Numbered from the stretch's first letter, positions 1 through 8,066 are shown. The stretch: 47,251 bases of DNA from Mesorhizobium sp. B2-4-3 (GCF_006442815.1 NZ_VFVL01000040.1:1-47251); one strand, 5' to 3'. Made by a program: numbers and translations. The notes: generated by a model from the letters alone, not told the origin.

Positions 1-4
1 TCCC

Positions 5-72
5 CGTTTGCTTTACAGCTGCAAAGACTTAGGACGGGCCGCCGCTCAGACCACGGTCATAACGTCTAGAAT
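5..72. repeat. Left arm of a perfect 68-bp inverted repeat joining both window ends
   Basis: Positions 5-72 are the exact reverse complement of 47184-47251. The inner edge (about 65-77, reading TCTAGAATGACGA) is the outer edge of a family-1 repeat half. The other 60 bases match nothing else in the window. Both ends therefore stop inside copies of one element in opposite orientation. This is typical of a contig that broke at a dispersed repeat or large palindrome. Confidence 0.9.
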
Positions 73-92
73 GACGAAGGACGGGTTGGCAG

Positions 93-152
93 GACAGCGT
101 GCGCCTCCGCCCTGCCGGGCATCTCACCCTTGCGGCCCCTCAAGGAGAAGAT
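93..152. repeat. Degenerate family-2 repeat half
   Basis: The stretch contains GACAGCG, then GCCCTGCCGGGCATCTC and a C-rich/G-rich pair ending CAAGGAGAAGATTA. This follows the order seen in the clean family-2 copies at 8109, 37951, 39850 and 41503, but with several mismatches. The AAGGAG inside it lies about 50 bases before the nearest credible start codon, so it is not that gene's ribosome binding site. Confidence 0.5.
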
Positions 153-198
153 TACTCCCCGCCTTGCCTCATCCGCCATCACCCTGCATAGATCGGCC

Positions 199-1077
199 AT
201 GGCTCAGGAACCCTACCGCCCGCGCCGCTCGGTGCTTTACATTCCCGCCTCGAACGACAAGGCGCTCGCCAAGATCGCTTCGCTTGCCTGCGACGCCGTC
301 ATTATCGATCTCGAGGACGCCGTCCTGCCCGCCGACAAGAAAGCCGCGCGCGACAAGGTTGCCGGCATTCTCGCCGGGCGCGAAAAACGCTGCGAGATGG
401 TGGTGCGCATCAATCCTTTGACCAGCGAGTGGGGCGCCGACGATCTGTTGGCCATCGCCAAGGCCGAGCCCGACGGCATTCTTCTGCCCAAGATCGGCAC
501 GCCGCGCGACATCCTCGAAGCCGGCGACCTGCTCGACGACAATTTCGCCCCGGACAGCGTGAAACTGTGGGCGATGGTCGAGACGCCCAAGGCGCTGCTC
601 AACATCGGCGCCATCGCCGAGCTTGGCCGCGATCCAGCTTCGCGCCTCACTTGTTTCGTTGCCGGAACGAATGACCTGGTGAAGGCGACCGGCATCCTGG
701 CGACGCCCGACCGGCGCTATCTGATGCCCTGGCTGATGCAGCTGGTGCTAGCCGCGCGGGCCGGCGGCCTCGACGTGATCGACGGTGTCGCCAATGATTT
801 TCGCGACCTCGACGCCCTGGCGCGCGAATGCGCCGACGGGGCGGCCATGGGTTTCGACGGCAAGTCGCTGATCCATCCCGCCCAGATCGAGCCGGCGAAC
901 CTGGCCTTCTCGCCGTCGCCCGAGGCGCTGGCCAGGGCCCGCGCGATCAGGGATGCGTTCGCGCGGCCCGAAAATGCCGGCAAGGGCGTGATCGGGTTGG
1001 ATGGCCGCATGGTCGAGCGGCTGCATCTGGCGGAAGCCGAGAAACTTCTGGCGAAGGCGATAATCATCGGCGCATGA
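199..1077 (+). CDS. HpcH/HpaI aldolase/citrate lyase family CoA-ester lyase
   Basis: A 292-aa protein of the CitE-like family. Members make or cleave a C-C bond next to a CoA thioester carbonyl with Mg2+ (malyl-CoA, citramalyl-CoA, citryl-CoA). Family landmarks appear in order: RRSVLYIPA near residue 9, IIDLEDAV with its acidic metal ligands near 35-42, VVRINP near 68, MVETPKALLN near 126, AGTNDL near 155 and GFDGKSLIHPAQIEP near 218. The start is the ATG at 199, because an upstream in-frame TTG would add residues coded by repeat sequence. No strong Shine-Dalgarno is visible. Thirty bases separate it from the next gene. No citrate lyase alpha or gamma subunit is nearby, so a stand-alone malyl-CoA or citramalyl-CoA lyase or thioesterase role is more likely than a citrate lyase subunit. 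The substrate is not decided. Confidence 0.85.
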   Translation: MAQEPYRPRRSVLYIPASNDKALAKIASLACDAVIIDLEDAVLPADKKAARDKVAGILAGREKRCEMVVRINPLTSEWGADDLLAIAKAEPDGILLPKIGTPRDILEAGDLLDDNFAPDSVKLWAMVETPKALLNIGAIAELGRDPASRLTCFVAGTNDLVKATGILATPDRRYLMPWLMQLVLAARAGGLDVIDGVANDFRDLDALARECADGAAMGFDGKSLIHPAQIEPANLAFSPSPEALARARAIRDAFARPENAGKGVIGLDGRMVERLHLAEAEKLLAKAIIIGA

Positions 1078-1106
1078 TGCGCCGATATTCAAGACAGGCT
1101 CGAAAA

Positions 1107-1313
1107 ATGAAACTCTACCGCTTTCTGTCCGGCCCGGACGATTCAACCTTCTGCCACAAGGTGACGGCGGCGCTGAACAAGGGCTGGCACCTGTTCGGCT
1201 CGCCGACCTACGCCTATGACAAGAAGACCAAGTCGATGCGCTGCGGCCAGGCCGTGGTGAAGGACGTCGAGGGCCAGGACTACGGCCCGGACACCAAGCT
1301 CAGCGACTGGTAG
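1107..1313 (+). CDS. DUF1737 domain small protein
   Basis: A 68-aa protein beginning MKLYRFLSGPDDSTFCHKV and containing NKGWHLFGSPTYAYD, the pattern of the DUF1737 family. Members are short cytosolic proteins of unknown function, and this one is nearly all domain. The ATG follows an A-rich stretch (CGAAAAATG), and the gene lies 29 bases behind the CoA-ester lyase, so the two may be cotranscribed. No signal peptide or membrane segment is visible. The function is unknown. Confidence 0.75.
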   Translation: MKLYRFLSGPDDSTFCHKVTAALNKGWHLFGSPTYAYDKKTKSMRCGQAVVKDVEGQDYGPDTKLSDW

Positions 1314-1333
1314 AAAGGGCGGCAACCCCCACT

Positions 1334-1556
1334 TCGTCATTCTAGGGCGGAGCAGGAGCGAAGCTCCGTCGCGAAGACCCTAGAATCCATGCCGTTACCT
1401 GAGCCGAAAGGCGCAGCGGGTCAGAATATAGGGGACTTTTGCGGTGTCGGGCGGCAAGCGTTCGATTCTGCACCACGGGCTTGGTGTTGACGGAACGGCA
1501 TGGATCCTAGGGTCTGCGCGCGTCGCTTCGCTCCTTGCTTCGCCCTAGGATGACGA
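1334..1556. repeat. Family-1 palindromic repeat, copy A
   Basis: Two inverted half-elements. The left half runs from TCGTCATTCTAGGGCGGAGC to ACCCTAGAATCCATGCCGT. The right half runs from ACGGCATGGATCCTAGGGTC to GCCCTAGGATGACGA. Each half folds on itself. In the right half the stem has changed on both arms (TTCTAGG to TCCTAGG and CCTAGAA to CCTAGGA). The centre holds TCAGAAT and ATTCTGCACC separated by about 38 extra bases that are contiguous in copy B. The element fills the space between two converging genes. Confidence 0.9.
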
Positions 1557-1565
1557 GGTGCGCGC

Positions 1566-2003
1566 TCAGCCCGCCGCCGCCTGCTCGGCCGCTTCCTCGA
1601 TCCTCTCCATGTCGTCGTCCGACAGGCCGAAATGGTGGCCGATCTCGTGGATCAGCACATGGGTGACGATGTCGCCCATCGTCTCTTCGTTCTCGGCCCA
1701 GTAGTCGAGTATGGCGCGGCGGTAGAGCGTGATGCGGTTCGGACCTTCGCCGGTCTGCGGGTTCCAGCGCTCGGCGATGCCGCGTCCCTCGAACAGGCCG
1801 AGCAGGTCGAAGGGCGTTTCCAGCGACAGGTCGTCCATGATCTCGTCGGTCGGGAAATCGGCGATCTGGATGATGATCTCGCCGGTGAGCTTGCGGAACT
1901 CGTCCGGCAGATGGGCATAGGCCTCCAGCGCCAGGAGCTCCATCTCGTCCATCGACGGCGAGAGCTGGTCGTGCCAGGTGCGTGTCTTATAGATGCGGGC
2001 CAT
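1566..2003 (-). CDS. Metallopeptidase family protein (Zincin_1, DUF1025-like)
   Basis: A 145-aa predicted zinc metallopeptidase. The C-terminal part carries HEIGHHFGLSD starting at H119, the HExxHxxGxxD zinc-binding signature of this small zincin family. The N-terminal half (FRKLTGEIIIQIADFPTDE and LLGLFEGR) also fits the family. The length is normal. There is no signal peptide, so it should be cytosolic. Substrates are not known. It is transcribed toward the DUF1737 gene, with a family-1 repeat between them, and away from the SOS operon. Its ATG at 2001-2003 is preceded on its own strand by AGGACGTTAC. Confidence 0.88.
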   Translation of the reverse strand: MARIYKTRTWHDQLSPSMDEMELLALEAYAHLPDEFRKLTGEIIIQIADFPTDEIMDDLSLETPFDLLGLFEGRGIAERWNPQTGEGPNRITLYRRAILDYWAENEETMGDIVTHVLIHEIGHHFGLSDDDMERIEEAAEQAAAG

Positions 2004-2148
2004 GTAACGTCCTTTGATCCCGGCATATAGGCTTTCACGCCGATTGAGGCAAATGAGCCGGCTGGGCGTGCGCTTTCAGGGTAAAAGCCGAAGGAATAAA
2101 TTCCTTGTGACTCCGCTTGACTCTTCCGGGCGCCTCTGGAATCTATAG

Positions 2149-2163
2149 GAACATAACAGGAAC
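2149..2163. promoter_or_regulatory. LexA (SOS) box upstream of imuA
   Basis: The site reads GAAC-ATAACAG-GAAC, an exact match to the alphaproteobacterial LexA consensus GAAC-N7-GAAC. It lies 24 bases before the imuA ATG. In this class, LexA represses imuA-imuB-dnaE2 until DNA damage triggers RecA-dependent cleavage. The position predicts that the whole operon is SOS-induced. Confidence 0.92.
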
Positions 2164-2186
2164 AATTGCTACCGGAAGTGAACGTC

Positions 2187-3305
2187 ATGGCGATGAGCGC
2201 CGTGGCGCGGGACACTGTTTTTGCCCTGCGCCGCCAGATCGCGAAGATCGAGGGAACGCTGCCCGAGCGCCTGCAGGCGCCGATGGCTGGCGCGCCTGGA
2301 GCAATTCCAGGAGAAGCGCGAAGCGGTCTTCCGTCCGGAATTGCGGAAAAGCTGAACCGCCCTGGCGATGCCACCGGACCGGATATGACGCGGGACAGGA
2401 CGATCGTCCGGCGTGGCCTCGCCGTGGCCTCGGCGGACGCCTTCCTGCGCACCGGCATCGGTCGCCTCGCCGTGGCCTCGGCGGACGCCTTCCTGCGCAC
2501 CGGCATCGGTCGCCTCGACACTGCCCTCGGCGGCGGCCTGCCCAAGGCGGCGCTGAGCGAAATCCACGGCCTGGAGACCCGCGATGCCGGCGCTGTCGCC
2601 GGCTTCGCGCTGTCGCTCGTAAGCCTGGTTCTCAGGGAGAAGCAGGGTCTGCCGATCCTCTGGGTCGGCACGGCGGAAATCTTCCATGAGGCCGGCTTTC
2701 CCTATGCCAGGGGCCTTCACGCCCTGTTCGGCATCGAGCCCGGGCAATTGCTGTTTTCCGAGGCGCCAAAACTGCTCGATGCGCTGTGGATCGCCGAGGA
2801 GGCCGCCCGCATGACGGCCTTCGCCGCGGTCATCCTCGAGATCCGCGGCAGTCCGCGGCGGCTCGACCTCACCGCCACGCGCCGGCTGCATGCGCGGGCC
2901 CAAAATGCCGGCCGTCCGCTGCTTTTGCTGCGCCAGGCCGGCGAGGCCGACCCCACCGCCGCCCCGGTGCGCCTCATCGTCTCGGCGGCGCCCGCGGCAA
3001 GCCGCGAGACGGTCGCCGGGCCGCTCGCCGGCTCGATCGGCCGCCCCGCCTTCAAAGTCGATATCGGCAAGAGCCGTACGGCCCTGCCCGGACAATTCAC
3101 ACTGGAGTGGAACCCAAATGAGCACGCTTTTGCAGAAAGAGCAGAGAATTCTGTCGCTGTGGTTCCCGCATCTGGCCGCGGAGCGGATCCTGCGCCAGCG
3201 TCTGGGGCGGTCCTGGCGTTCCCGTCCGTCGCATCATTTGCCGCTGGTGGTCAGCCATCGCGACAACAACACCCAGCGCATCGCGGCCCTCGACGAGCGG
3301 GCTGA
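2187..3305 (+). CDS. imuA: ImuA, SOS mutagenesis protein (RecA/SulA-like)
   Basis: The first gene of the imuA-imuB-dnaE2 cassette, which carries out error-prone translesion synthesis. ImuA is a RecA-fold accessory protein. It is 372 aa from the ATG at 2187, preceded by GGAAG at 2175-2179. The core is recognisable: TGIGRLDTALGGGLPKAAL with a degenerate P-loop, then EIHGLETRDAGAVAGFAL, PILWVGTAEIFHEAG and LEIRGSPRRLDLTATRRLHA. Two oddities lie in the N-terminal linker: residues from about 38 to 55 are coded by an intergenic-type palindromic repeat (2299-2350), and a 16-residue block is tandemly duplicated (2417-2512). The last 188 bases overlap imuB in another frame, so the Pro/Ala-rich tail may be weakly constrained. 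The protein is longer than most ImuA proteins because of these additions. Confidence 0.88.
   Translation: MAMSAVARDTVFALRRQIAKIEGTLPERLQAPMAGAPGAIPGEARSGLPSGIAEKLNRPGDATGPDMTRDRTIVRRGLAVASADAFLRTGIGRLAVASADAFLRTGIGRLDTALGGGLPKAALSEIHGLETRDAGAVAGFALSLVSLVLREKQGLPILWVGTAEIFHEAGFPYARGLHALFGIEPGQLLFSEAPKLLDALWIAEEAARMTAFAAVILEIRGSPRRLDLTATRRLHARAQNAGRPLLLLRQAGEADPTAAPVRLIVSAAPAASRETVAGPLAGSIGRPAFKVDIGKSRTALPGQFTLEWNPNEHAFAERAENSVAVVPASGRGADPAPASGAVLAFPSVASFAAGGQPSRQQHPAHRGPRRAG
2299..2350. repeat. Mosaic repeat (A-type module) inside the imuA coding sequence
   Basis: The segment starts GAGCAATTCCAG, has AAGCGGTCTTCCGTCCGG in the middle and ends GGAATTGCGGAAAA. The arms GCAATTCC (2301-2308) and GGAATTGC (2337-2344) are exact reverse complements. 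The same word order appears in the non-coding spacers at 9405-9480 and, diverged, at 28051-28118. Here it is translated in frame without a stop. Confidence 0.75.
2417..2512 (+). repeat. 48-bp perfect tandem duplication in imuA
   Basis: Positions 2417-2464 and 2465-2512 are identical, and five more matching bases follow. The unit encodes 16 residues containing LAVASADAFLRTGIGR. The duplication keeps the reading frame and adds one extra block just before the conserved TGIGRLD core. No mismatch is seen between the copies, which points to a recent event or a sequencing/assembly duplication. Confidence 0.95.
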
Positions 3306-4737
3306 GGCGCTGAAGCTGAAGCGCGGCATGGGCATTGCCGATGCCCGCGCCATGCACCCGACGATCGACGTGGTGGAGGCCGACGCGGAGGCTGACCGCC
3401 GCCTGCTCGAAGGCCTTGCCGACTGGTGCGACCGCTACACGCCGCTGGTGGCGATCGACGGCGAGGACGGGCTGTTCCTCGACGTCACCGGCTGCACGCA
3501 TCTGTTCGGCGGCGAGCGCGCCATGCAGGACGAGATCCTAACCCGCTTCTTCCAGCAGGGCTTCGATGTCCGCGCCGGGCTGGCTTCGACGCCGGGCGCC
3601 GCCTGGGCGGCGGCGCGCTTCCATGGCGACCGCATCGTGGCCGGCGGCGAGGAAGAAGCGCTTTTGGCGCCGTTGCCCTTGTCGGCGCTGCGCATCGCGC
3701 CGCAGACCCGCGCCAGCCTGGAAAGTGTGGGCCTGCGCACCGCCGGCGCGGTGATGGCCGCACCCCGCGCGCCGCTCGCCCGCCGCTTCGGCGCCACCTT
3801 GCTTTTGCGCCTCGACCAGGCGCTCGGCCGCCTCGACGAGGCCGTGTCACCGCGCCTTCCCGTCGCGCCGCTCTCGGTCGAGCGCCATCTTGCCGAGCCG
3901 GTCGTGCTCACCGACGATATCGAGCGGCTGGTGAGCCGGCTGGCGATCGCCTTGAAGACCGACCTCGAACGCCGCGGCGAGGGCGCGCGCACGCTGGCGC
4001 TGCTTCTCTTCCGCGTCGACGGCGCCGTCAATCGCATCGCCGTCGGCACCTCGCGCCCGATGCGCGAGCCGCGGCTGATCCAAAGACTGTTCCATGAGCG
4101 GCTCACCGCGCTGGAGCAGAGCATCGACGCCGGCTTCGGCTTCGACCTCGTGCGGCTGTCCGTGTTGTCGGTCGCGGCCTTCGACTTGGCTCAGGGCGAC
4201 CTCACCGGCGATACGGACGACGATGACGCCGACATCGCGCTCTTTGCCGACCGCGTCCGCGCCCGTCTCGGCGAGGCCGCCGTGCTGAAGCCGGTGGTCG
4301 TCGAAAGCCATCTGCCGGAACGCGCCGTCAAAACCGTGCCTTTCGCCGAAGCGCCGCAAAGGCGCGCCCCGGCGGCCGGACGGGCGGCGCTGCCCCGAAC
4401 AACGCCGCCGATGACCATCTATCCGCCGGAGCGGCCGGTGCGCCTGTTCCGCTCGCCCGAGCCGATCGAGGTGCCGGCGACCGAGATCCCGGAGGGACCG
4501 CCGATGAATTTCCGCTGGCGGCGCGCGCTCTACCGTGTCGCCCGCGCCGAGGGGCCGGAGCGTATCGCCGCCGAATGGTGGCGGCAGCTGCCCGGCGAGG
4601 AAGAGGCGCCGACCCGCGATTATTACCGCATCGAGGACAGCGAGGGACGCCGCTACTGGCTCTACCGCCAGGGCCTCTACAGCAGCGCCGCGCAGGCCGC
4701 GCCGCCGCGCTGGTTCATGCATGGGGTGTTCGCATGA
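3118..4737 (+). CDS. imuB: ImuB, Y-family DNA polymerase homologue
   Basis: A 539-aa ImuB. It resembles Y-family polymerases but acts as an inactive bridge that links DnaE2 and ImuA to the beta clamp. Visible parts: ILSLWFPHLAAERI at the N-terminus, an IADARAMHP stretch near residue 78, DGLFLDVTGCTHLFGG near 118, the little-finger region, a Pro-rich linker near 420-450, and the typical C-terminal RYWLYRQGLY and PPRWFMHGVFA. The ATG at 3118 lies inside the 3' end of imuA and is preceded by GGAGTGGAACCCAA. Its TGA overlaps the dnaE2 ATG by four bases (ATGA), which implies translational coupling. It belongs to the LexA-controlled operon. Confidence 0.93.
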   Translation: MSTLLQKEQRILSLWFPHLAAERILRQRLGRSWRSRPSHHLPLVVSHRDNNTQRIAALDERAEALKLKRGMGIADARAMHPTIDVVEADAEADRRLLEGLADWCDRYTPLVAIDGEDGLFLDVTGCTHLFGGERAMQDEILTRFFQQGFDVRAGLASTPGAAWAAARFHGDRIVAGGEEEALLAPLPLSALRIAPQTRASLESVGLRTAGAVMAAPRAPLARRFGATLLLRLDQALGRLDEAVSPRLPVAPLSVERHLAEPVVLTDDIERLVSRLAIALKTDLERRGEGARTLALLLFRVDGAVNRIAVGTSRPMREPRLIQRLFHERLTALEQSIDAGFGFDLVRLSVLSVAAFDLAQGDLTGDTDDDDADIALFADRVRARLGEAAVLKPVVVESHLPERAVKTVPFAEAPQRRAPAAGRAALPRTTPPMTIYPPERPVRLFRSPEPIEVPATEIPEGPPMNFRWRRALYRVARAEGPERIAAEWWRQLPGEEEAPTRDYYRIEDSEGRRYWLYRQGLYSSAAQAAPPRWFMHGVFA

Positions 4738-7700
4738 ACGCGCTGACCGTCATTCCCTATGCCGAGTTCGGCATAAGTTCGAATTTCTCCTTCCTGCGCG
4801 GCGCTTCCAAGCCGGAGGAGCTGGTCGTCACGGCGAAATTCTACGGTTTTTCGTCGATCGGGCTTGCCGACCGCAACACGGTCGCCGGCGTCGTGCGCGC
4901 CTGGCAGCAGGCCAGGGTGGAGAAGATGGCCTATCACCCCGGCTGCCGCCTGGTTTTCGGCGACGGCACGCCGGATATCCTCGCCTATCCCCGCGACCGC
5001 CGGGGCTGGGGACATCTCTGCCGCATGCTGACCCAGGCCAATCTGCGCGACGAGAACGAGAAGGGCGCGACGCTGCTCCAGTTGAGCGACCTGCTCGAAT
5101 GGGGCGATCGGATGTCGCTGGCGATCCTGCCCGATCTGTCGGCAGGCGCGGAAGACAATCTGGCATTCATTAGCCGGCTTAAGGATCGCTTTGGCGCGGC
5201 GCTCCGGCTGGCCGTGGCGCCGGATTATGCCGGCAACGATCGTTTCCGCATCGAGCAGGCTTCCGCCGTGGCCGAACACGCGCGCGTCCCGCTGATGGCG
5301 ACCAACGACGTGCTCTATCACGCCGCCGACCGCCGCCCGCTGCAGGACGTGCTGACCGCGATCCGCCTCAACACGCCGGTTTCCGAGGTCGGGCTGGAGC
5401 TGACCGCTAATGCCGAGCGCCACCTGAAGCCGCCGCTGGAGATGGCGCGGCTTTTCCGCCGCCACCCGCGGGCGCTGGCCGAGACGCTGCGCTTCGCCGA
5501 CGAGCTCACCTTCTCGCTCAGCGACCTCGAATACAATTATCCGGACGAGCCGACCGAATCCGGGCTTGGACCGCAGGCCGAGCTCGAACGCCTGGCGCGG
5601 GAAGGCGCGGCCGTTCGCTATCCGGCCGGCATTCCCCAAGATGTGCTGAAACGCATCGACAGCGAGCTCGCTTTGATCGAGCGCCTGAACTATGCCCGCT
5701 ATTTCCTCACCGTCCATGACATCGTCAAATTCGCCCGCAGCCAGGACATCCTCTGCCAGGGCCGCGGCTCGGCCGCCAATTCGATCATCTGCTTCTGCAT
5801 CGGCATCACCGAGGTCGGACCCGAGCGCATCGACACCTTGTTCGAACGCTTCATCTCGGAGGAGCGCAACGAGCCGCCCGATATCGACGTCGATTTCGAG
5901 CATGAGCGGCGCGAGGAGGTCATTCAGTACATCTATACGAAATACAGCGCCAAGCGCACCGCCTTGGCTGCCGCCGTCATCAGCTATCGCGGCCGCTCGG
6001 CCCTGCGCGAGGTGGCCAAGGCCATGGGCCTGTCGGAGGATGTCCGCAGCGCGCTGTCCAGCACCATCTGGGGCTGGTCGACCTCCGAGCTCGGCGAAAG
6101 GGAAGCCAATGCCGGCGGCCTCGACCGCACCGATCCGCTGTCCAGGCAGGTGCTGGAACGCGCCAACGAGATCATGGGCTTTCCCCGCCATCTTTCCCAG
6201 CATGTTGGCGGCTTCGTCATCACCCGCGACCGGCTCGACGAGGTCGTGCCCATCGTCAAGACGGCGATGGAGGAGCGCAAGATGGTCGAGTGGGACAAGG
6301 ACGATCTCGACGCGGTGAAGATCCTCAAGGTGGACGTGCTGGCGCTCGGCATGCTGACCTGCCTGAAGCGCGCCTTCACCTTGCTCACCGATCATTATCC
6401 GCGGGCCCGGGATCCGTTCGGACAGCCTTATGTGCTCGCCACCCTTCCCGAAGAGGACAGGCGCGTCTACGCCATGATCCAAAGAGCCGATACGCTCGGC
6501 GTCTTCCAGATCGAGTCGCGCGCGCAGATGTCGATGCTGCCGCGCCTCAGGCCGGCAAATTTCTACGACCTCGTCATCGAGGTGGCGATCGTGCGCCCCG
6601 GCCCGATCCAGGGCGACATGGTGCATCCCTATCTGCGCCGGCGGCAGGGCAAGGAGAAGGCCGAATACCCCAAGCCTGAGTTGGAAGAGATTCTCGGCAA
6701 GACGCTTGGCGTGCCTTTGTTCCAGGAGCAGGCAATGAAGATCGCCATCGTCGCCGGCGGCTTCAAGCCGGGTGAGGCCGACGAGTTGCGCCGCGCCATG
6801 GCGACCTTCAAACGCACCGGCACGATAGGAAACTATGAAACGCGAATGGTCGAAGGGATGGTCAACAAGGGCTATCCCAGAGAGTTCGCCGAGCGCTGCT
6901 TCAAGCAGATCGAAGGCTTCGGCGAATACGGCTTTCCCGAAAGCCATGCCGCCTCCTTCGCGCTGCTGGTCTATGCCTCCTGCTGGTTCAAGACCTTTTA
7001 TCCCGACGTGTTCTGCGCCGCCATCCTCAACGCGCAACCGATGGGTTTCTATCAGCCGGCGCAGCTTGTGCGCGATGCGCGCGACCATGGCGTCGAGGTG
7101 CGCGAGGTCGACATCAACCATTCCGTCTGGGACTGCACGCTGGAGGCCACCGCCTTCGATCCGTCCCGCATCCTCGAGCGCCACGCCTCGATGCGCGGCG
7201 TCATCGAGACGGCGCATGCCGTCCGCCTCGGCTTCCGCCAGATCAAGGGCCTGTCCGAGGAGCGCATGGATATAGTCGTTGCCCGCCGCGGCGACGGCTA
7301 TCGTTCAGTCAGGGACGTCTGGCTGCGCTCGGGCCTCGATGTCGGCGAGATCGAGAGACTGGCGCAGGCCGATGCGTTCCGTTCGATCGGCCTCGACCGC
7401 CGCGCAGCACTCTGGGAAGTCCGCGCCCTTGACGGCAAGAGCGCCGCCGAGAAACTGCCGCTTTTCGACCAGCCCTCGCTCAGCCTGCGTGAGCTGGAGC
7501 CGGAAACGAAACTGCCGAAAATGCCGCTCGGCGAGCATGTCGTGCACGACTACCGCTCGCTCGGCCTGTCGCTGAAGGAGCATCCCGTCGCCTTCCTGCG
7601 CGAAAGGCTGGATCGCGCCGGCGTCACCCCCAACGCCCGCCTGCCGTCGGTGCGCGACGGCCGCCGCGTTTCCGTCGCCGGGCTGGTGCTTGTGCGCCAG

Positions 7701-8066
7701 CGTCCGGGCAAGGGCAATGCGATCTTCCTCACGCTGGAAGACGAGAAGTCGATCGCCAACGTCATCATCTGGCCACGCGTCTTCGACCGCTTCCGCCCGG
7801 TGGTCATGGGCGCGCGCTTCATCCGCGTCACCGGCAAGCTGCAGCATGAATCGGACGTCATCCACATCGTCGCCGACCGGATCGAGGATCTGACCTCCTG
7901 GCTGAGCGTGTTGCTGGAGTCCGCCAACCGCCCGGTCATCGAGCATAATCCCGCCGAACGGCCGGTTGGAGCCGCCGCAAATCGTGGCCTGCCGGTCCGC
8001 CAGGATATCGCCACGCTGTCGGACACGGCACGCCAGGTCATGCCGAAGGGGCGCAATTTTCAGTAG
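4734..8066 (+). CDS. dnaE2: DnaE2, error-prone DNA polymerase III alpha homologue
   Basis: A 1110-aa C-family polymerase that performs mutagenic lesion bypass with ImuA and ImuB. An N-terminal PHP domain starts AEFGISSNFSFLRGASKPEE. The catalytic motif PDIDVDF is at residues 382-388. Further palm and finger motifs follow (GRGSAANSIICFCIG, RPGPIQGDMVHPYL, GFGEYGFPESHAASFALLVY). Near residues 980-1060 there is an OB-fold (VSVAGLVLVRQRPGKGNAIF). The protein ends with a short tail, MPKGRNFQ. The length is normal for DnaE2 and no frame damage is seen. It is the last gene of the SOS operon and is followed at once by a family-2 repeat. Confidence 0.96.
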   Translation: MNALTVIPYAEFGISSNFSFLRGASKPEELVVTAKFYGFSSIGLADRNTVAGVVRAWQQARVEKMAYHPGCRLVFGDGTPDILAYPRDRRGWGHLCRMLTQANLRDENEKGATLLQLSDLLEWGDRMSLAILPDLSAGAEDNLAFISRLKDRFGAALRLAVAPDYAGNDRFRIEQASAVAEHARVPLMATNDVLYHAADRRPLQDVLTAIRLNTPVSEVGLELTANAERHLKPPLEMARLFRRHPRALAETLRFADELTFSLSDLEYNYPDEPTESGLGPQAELERLAREGAAVRYPAGIPQDVLKRIDSELALIERLNYARYFLTVHDIVKFARSQDILCQGRGSAANSIICFCIGITEVGPERIDTLFERFISEERNEPPDIDVDFEHERREEVIQYIYTKYSAKRTALAAAVISYRGRSALREVAKAMGLSEDVRSALSSTIWGWSTSELGEREANAGGLDRTDPLSRQVLERANEIMGFPRHLSQHVGGFVITRDRLDEVVPIVKTAMEERKMVEWDKDDLDAVKILKVDVLALGMLTCLKRAFTLLTDHYPRARDPFGQPYVLATLPEEDRRVYAMIQRADTLGVFQIESRAQMSMLPRLRPANFYDLVIEVAIVRPGPIQGDMVHPYLRRRQGKEKAEYPKPELEEILGKTLGVPLFQEQAMKIAIVAGGFKPGEADELRRAMATFKRTGTIGNYETRMVEGMVNKGYPREFAERCFKQIEGFGEYGFPESHAASFALLVYASCWFKTFYPDVFCAAILNAQPMGFYQPAQLVRDARDHGVEVREVDINHSVWDCTLEATAFDPSRILERHASMRGVIETAHAVRLGFRQIKGLSEERMDIVVARRGDGYRSVRDVWLRSGLDVGEIERLAQADAFRSIGLDRRAALWEVRALDGKSAAEKLPLFDQPSLSLRELEPETKLPKMPLGEHVVHDYRSLGLSLKEHPVAFLRERLDRAGVTPNARLPSVRDGRRVSVAGLVLVRQRPGKGNAIFLTLEDEKSIANVIIWPRVFDRFRPVVMGARFIRVTGKLQHESDVIHIVADRIEDLTSWLSVLLESANRPVIEHNPAERPVGAAANRGLPVRQDIATLSDTARQVMPKGRNFQ

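Noticed and set aside
199..1077. Citrate lyase beta subunit (citE) in the strict sense
   Set aside because: No citD, citF or citG partners are nearby; the protein is better left as a generic CoA-ester lyase.
4677..7217. Long minus-strand open frame of 846 codons
   Set aside because: It lies entirely opposite imuB/dnaE2. Its composition (His/Arg/Gly-rich, no domain) is typical of antisense frames in high-GC genes.
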